Source: Dasyornis broadbenti (Eukaryota; Chordata; Aves; Passeriformes; Dasyornithidae). From it: DNA of 64,000 nucleotides. The notes under the pieces are model-generated. The model made no database searches. It saw nothing but the letters and a program-made list of their open reading frames with translations, and had not been told where the DNA came from. The stretch covers positions 713,205-777,204 of the forward strand of contig VZRN01006300.1 in NCBI GenBank assembly GCA_013397935.1. The letters are read 5' to 3'. The position numbers and the translations under genes are program-made. Each line of letters begins with the position of its first letter. Positions within the stretch are counted from its first letter, which is position 1. This document shows positions 62,778 to 64,000 of the stretch, in pieces.

Positions 62778-62897
62778 ACAGGCCTGGAAACCGGGGCATG
62801 CAAGAATGGAGTGACTTGCCCAGGGTCACAGAGGAAGTCTGTGAAGAGGCAGAAATGTAACCCAGGCTTACTGGGTCTCAGGACCATCCTCTGTTCC
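62778..62897 (-). mobile_element. MIR/CORE-SINE relic, minus strand
   Basis: The plus strand reads GAGTGACTTGCCCAGGGTCA, CAGAGGAAGTCTGTGAAGAG, TGTAACCCAGGCTTACTGGG and GGACCATCCTCTGTTCC. This is in step with the reverse complement of an amniote MIR-type SINE (GTGACTTGCCCAAGGTCACA, AGGAAGTCTGTGGCAGAG, GAACCCAGGTCTCC, ACCATCCT). The tRNA-like head is at the right end. It is the clearest SINE in the window and old, being shared in type with turtles and mammals. Assignment is from memory. Confidence 0.75.
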
Positions 62898-64000
62898 AAA
62901 CAGGGAATCATGGCCAGAAACTGCACAGAAACCAAGAAGTTATAGCTCCTGAAAACATACTGATATTGTGAAATTTTGTTTTGTTTGGGTGACTGTTCCA
63001 GTTTCCCTAAAATTGCCACATGTATTTTGGAAGTTGGACTGTTACCCTTTCAGCAAAACACATCGAAGCCTGGGAAAGGGCCAACAGGGGAGCTGAGGGC
63101 TCATTATGGCAGGACACTGTACCACAGGGAAGGTGCATCTCACCGTGGTCTGAAACCACTGATTTACAGCTCCCTTGCAAATCCCCAGCAAGTCTTTACC
63201 CTCTACAGGTCCCCTATTTCCTCTTCACCCTGAATCAGTTTTTTGTTCTGCTGATAAAATCATTATCTTTCCTTCTTTCTTTGACCACATTGAGCACCCT
63301 GACCTTGCAAAAATGAGACAAAATACCACACAGGGACCTAATGATTTAAATATGAGACTGCACATTTCATCTTGAAATTCAGACGATCTTATTAAAGTGT
63401 GGAGGGAAAACAGACAGAAGTACAGCCTTTTGTGTTTGGTTGGGTACATGTATTATTTATGATGTAGAATGAATGACTGATTACCTTGAATTTTGATATG
63501 TGAAGCAAATGAAGAAACGTTACCTCTTTATATGCAATGCTACAGGAAAGTGGTTTCTTCAAGCCTCTGATGTGGGAAAAGCTGGATTATGACACATTTC
63601 ATGTGTTTAATCTGCAGCTGAAAGGTAAACAGGCAGAGTTGATTTAACAGCAAGGACCTACAGTCATCTGTGGGGCAAATTCCATTGTATTTAACAGTAT
63701 GGTACCAGAGCTGTATCTGCCCAGTATTTGCTGATTAAAACTTCATGTAGTGGCAATGTGATTACAGGCAGAGCAGTGACCTTCACCCCTGCAACTCGGC
63801 TTCAAGGGCCACAGAGCTCTGCAGCTGAATAATAGACTCATGTCTGCAGAAGACTTCAGTCGTAAAAATCAAGGCACTTCTCTGACTTTGTGATTTTCCC
63901 ATAATGGCCATCAGGATAGCAGGTGAATTAATCCATTTTTCACACTGCCAAAACGACCTCTAAATTATTACAGACAAAGAGAGGAAGACTGTGAATTTGT
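62898..64000. other. unique DNA, no gene recognised
   Basis: No repeat, RNA gene or convincing exon to the end of the window. Overlapping short frames at 62976-63449 lie on both strands without motifs. Confidence 0.5.

Noticed and set aside
1..64000. Bacterial, phage or viral gene systems, CRISPR arrays, endogenous retroviral LTR pairs
   Set aside because: No operon structure, no regularly spaced repeats, no long terminal repeats and no gag/pol-like frames were seen.

Overview
The window looks like vertebrate nuclear DNA, most likely from a bird. Every clear retroelement is a CR1-type LINE fragment, and the best one ends in the TTCTA-type tail common in avian CR1. There are no Alu, L1 or B elements, and repeat content is low. 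It has no operons, ribosome-binding sites, CRISPR arrays or rRNA. I recognise no complete gene. Nearly all of the window is AT-rich single-copy sequence, intergenic or inside very long introns.

Layout. 1-1390 is somewhat GC- and CpG-richer and ends at a CR1 fragment (1393-1745). 1746-14480 is unique DNA with a tRNA-derived SINE relic (6450-6520), a CR1 tail (6991-7032), a second SINE relic (8578-8656) and a CR1 3' end (10060-10292). The most gene-like signal follows. Two short open segments at 14498-14645 and 14743-14933 are separated by a 97-bp interval with GT..AG ends, and the reading frame is kept across the join. The join would encode 112 residues and contains a segment resembling the conserved C-terminal motif of CFDP1/BCNT proteins. 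A very old CR1-L-type relic lies at 17113-17505.

21-37 kb is mostly unique and AT-rich. It has a strong G-quadruplex motif (minus strand, 21036-21057), short tandem duplications, a perfect 20-bp palindrome (34858-34877) and a CA/TA microsatellite. At 37117-37490 a CR1 3' end runs directly into a 28-unit pentanucleotide array with ordered unit variants. 38-64 kb holds further tandem duplications, hairpins, GT/GA microsatellites, homopolymer tracts, a 39-codon terminal-exon-like ORF behind a (CT)n splice-acceptor-like tract (58836-58952) and a third SINE relic (62778-62897).

No set of genes can be shown to work together here. The exon candidates are hypotheses from splice signals and open frames; without RNA or cross-species alignment they could be chance. 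TE assignments rest on remembered consensus sequences, not a database search.
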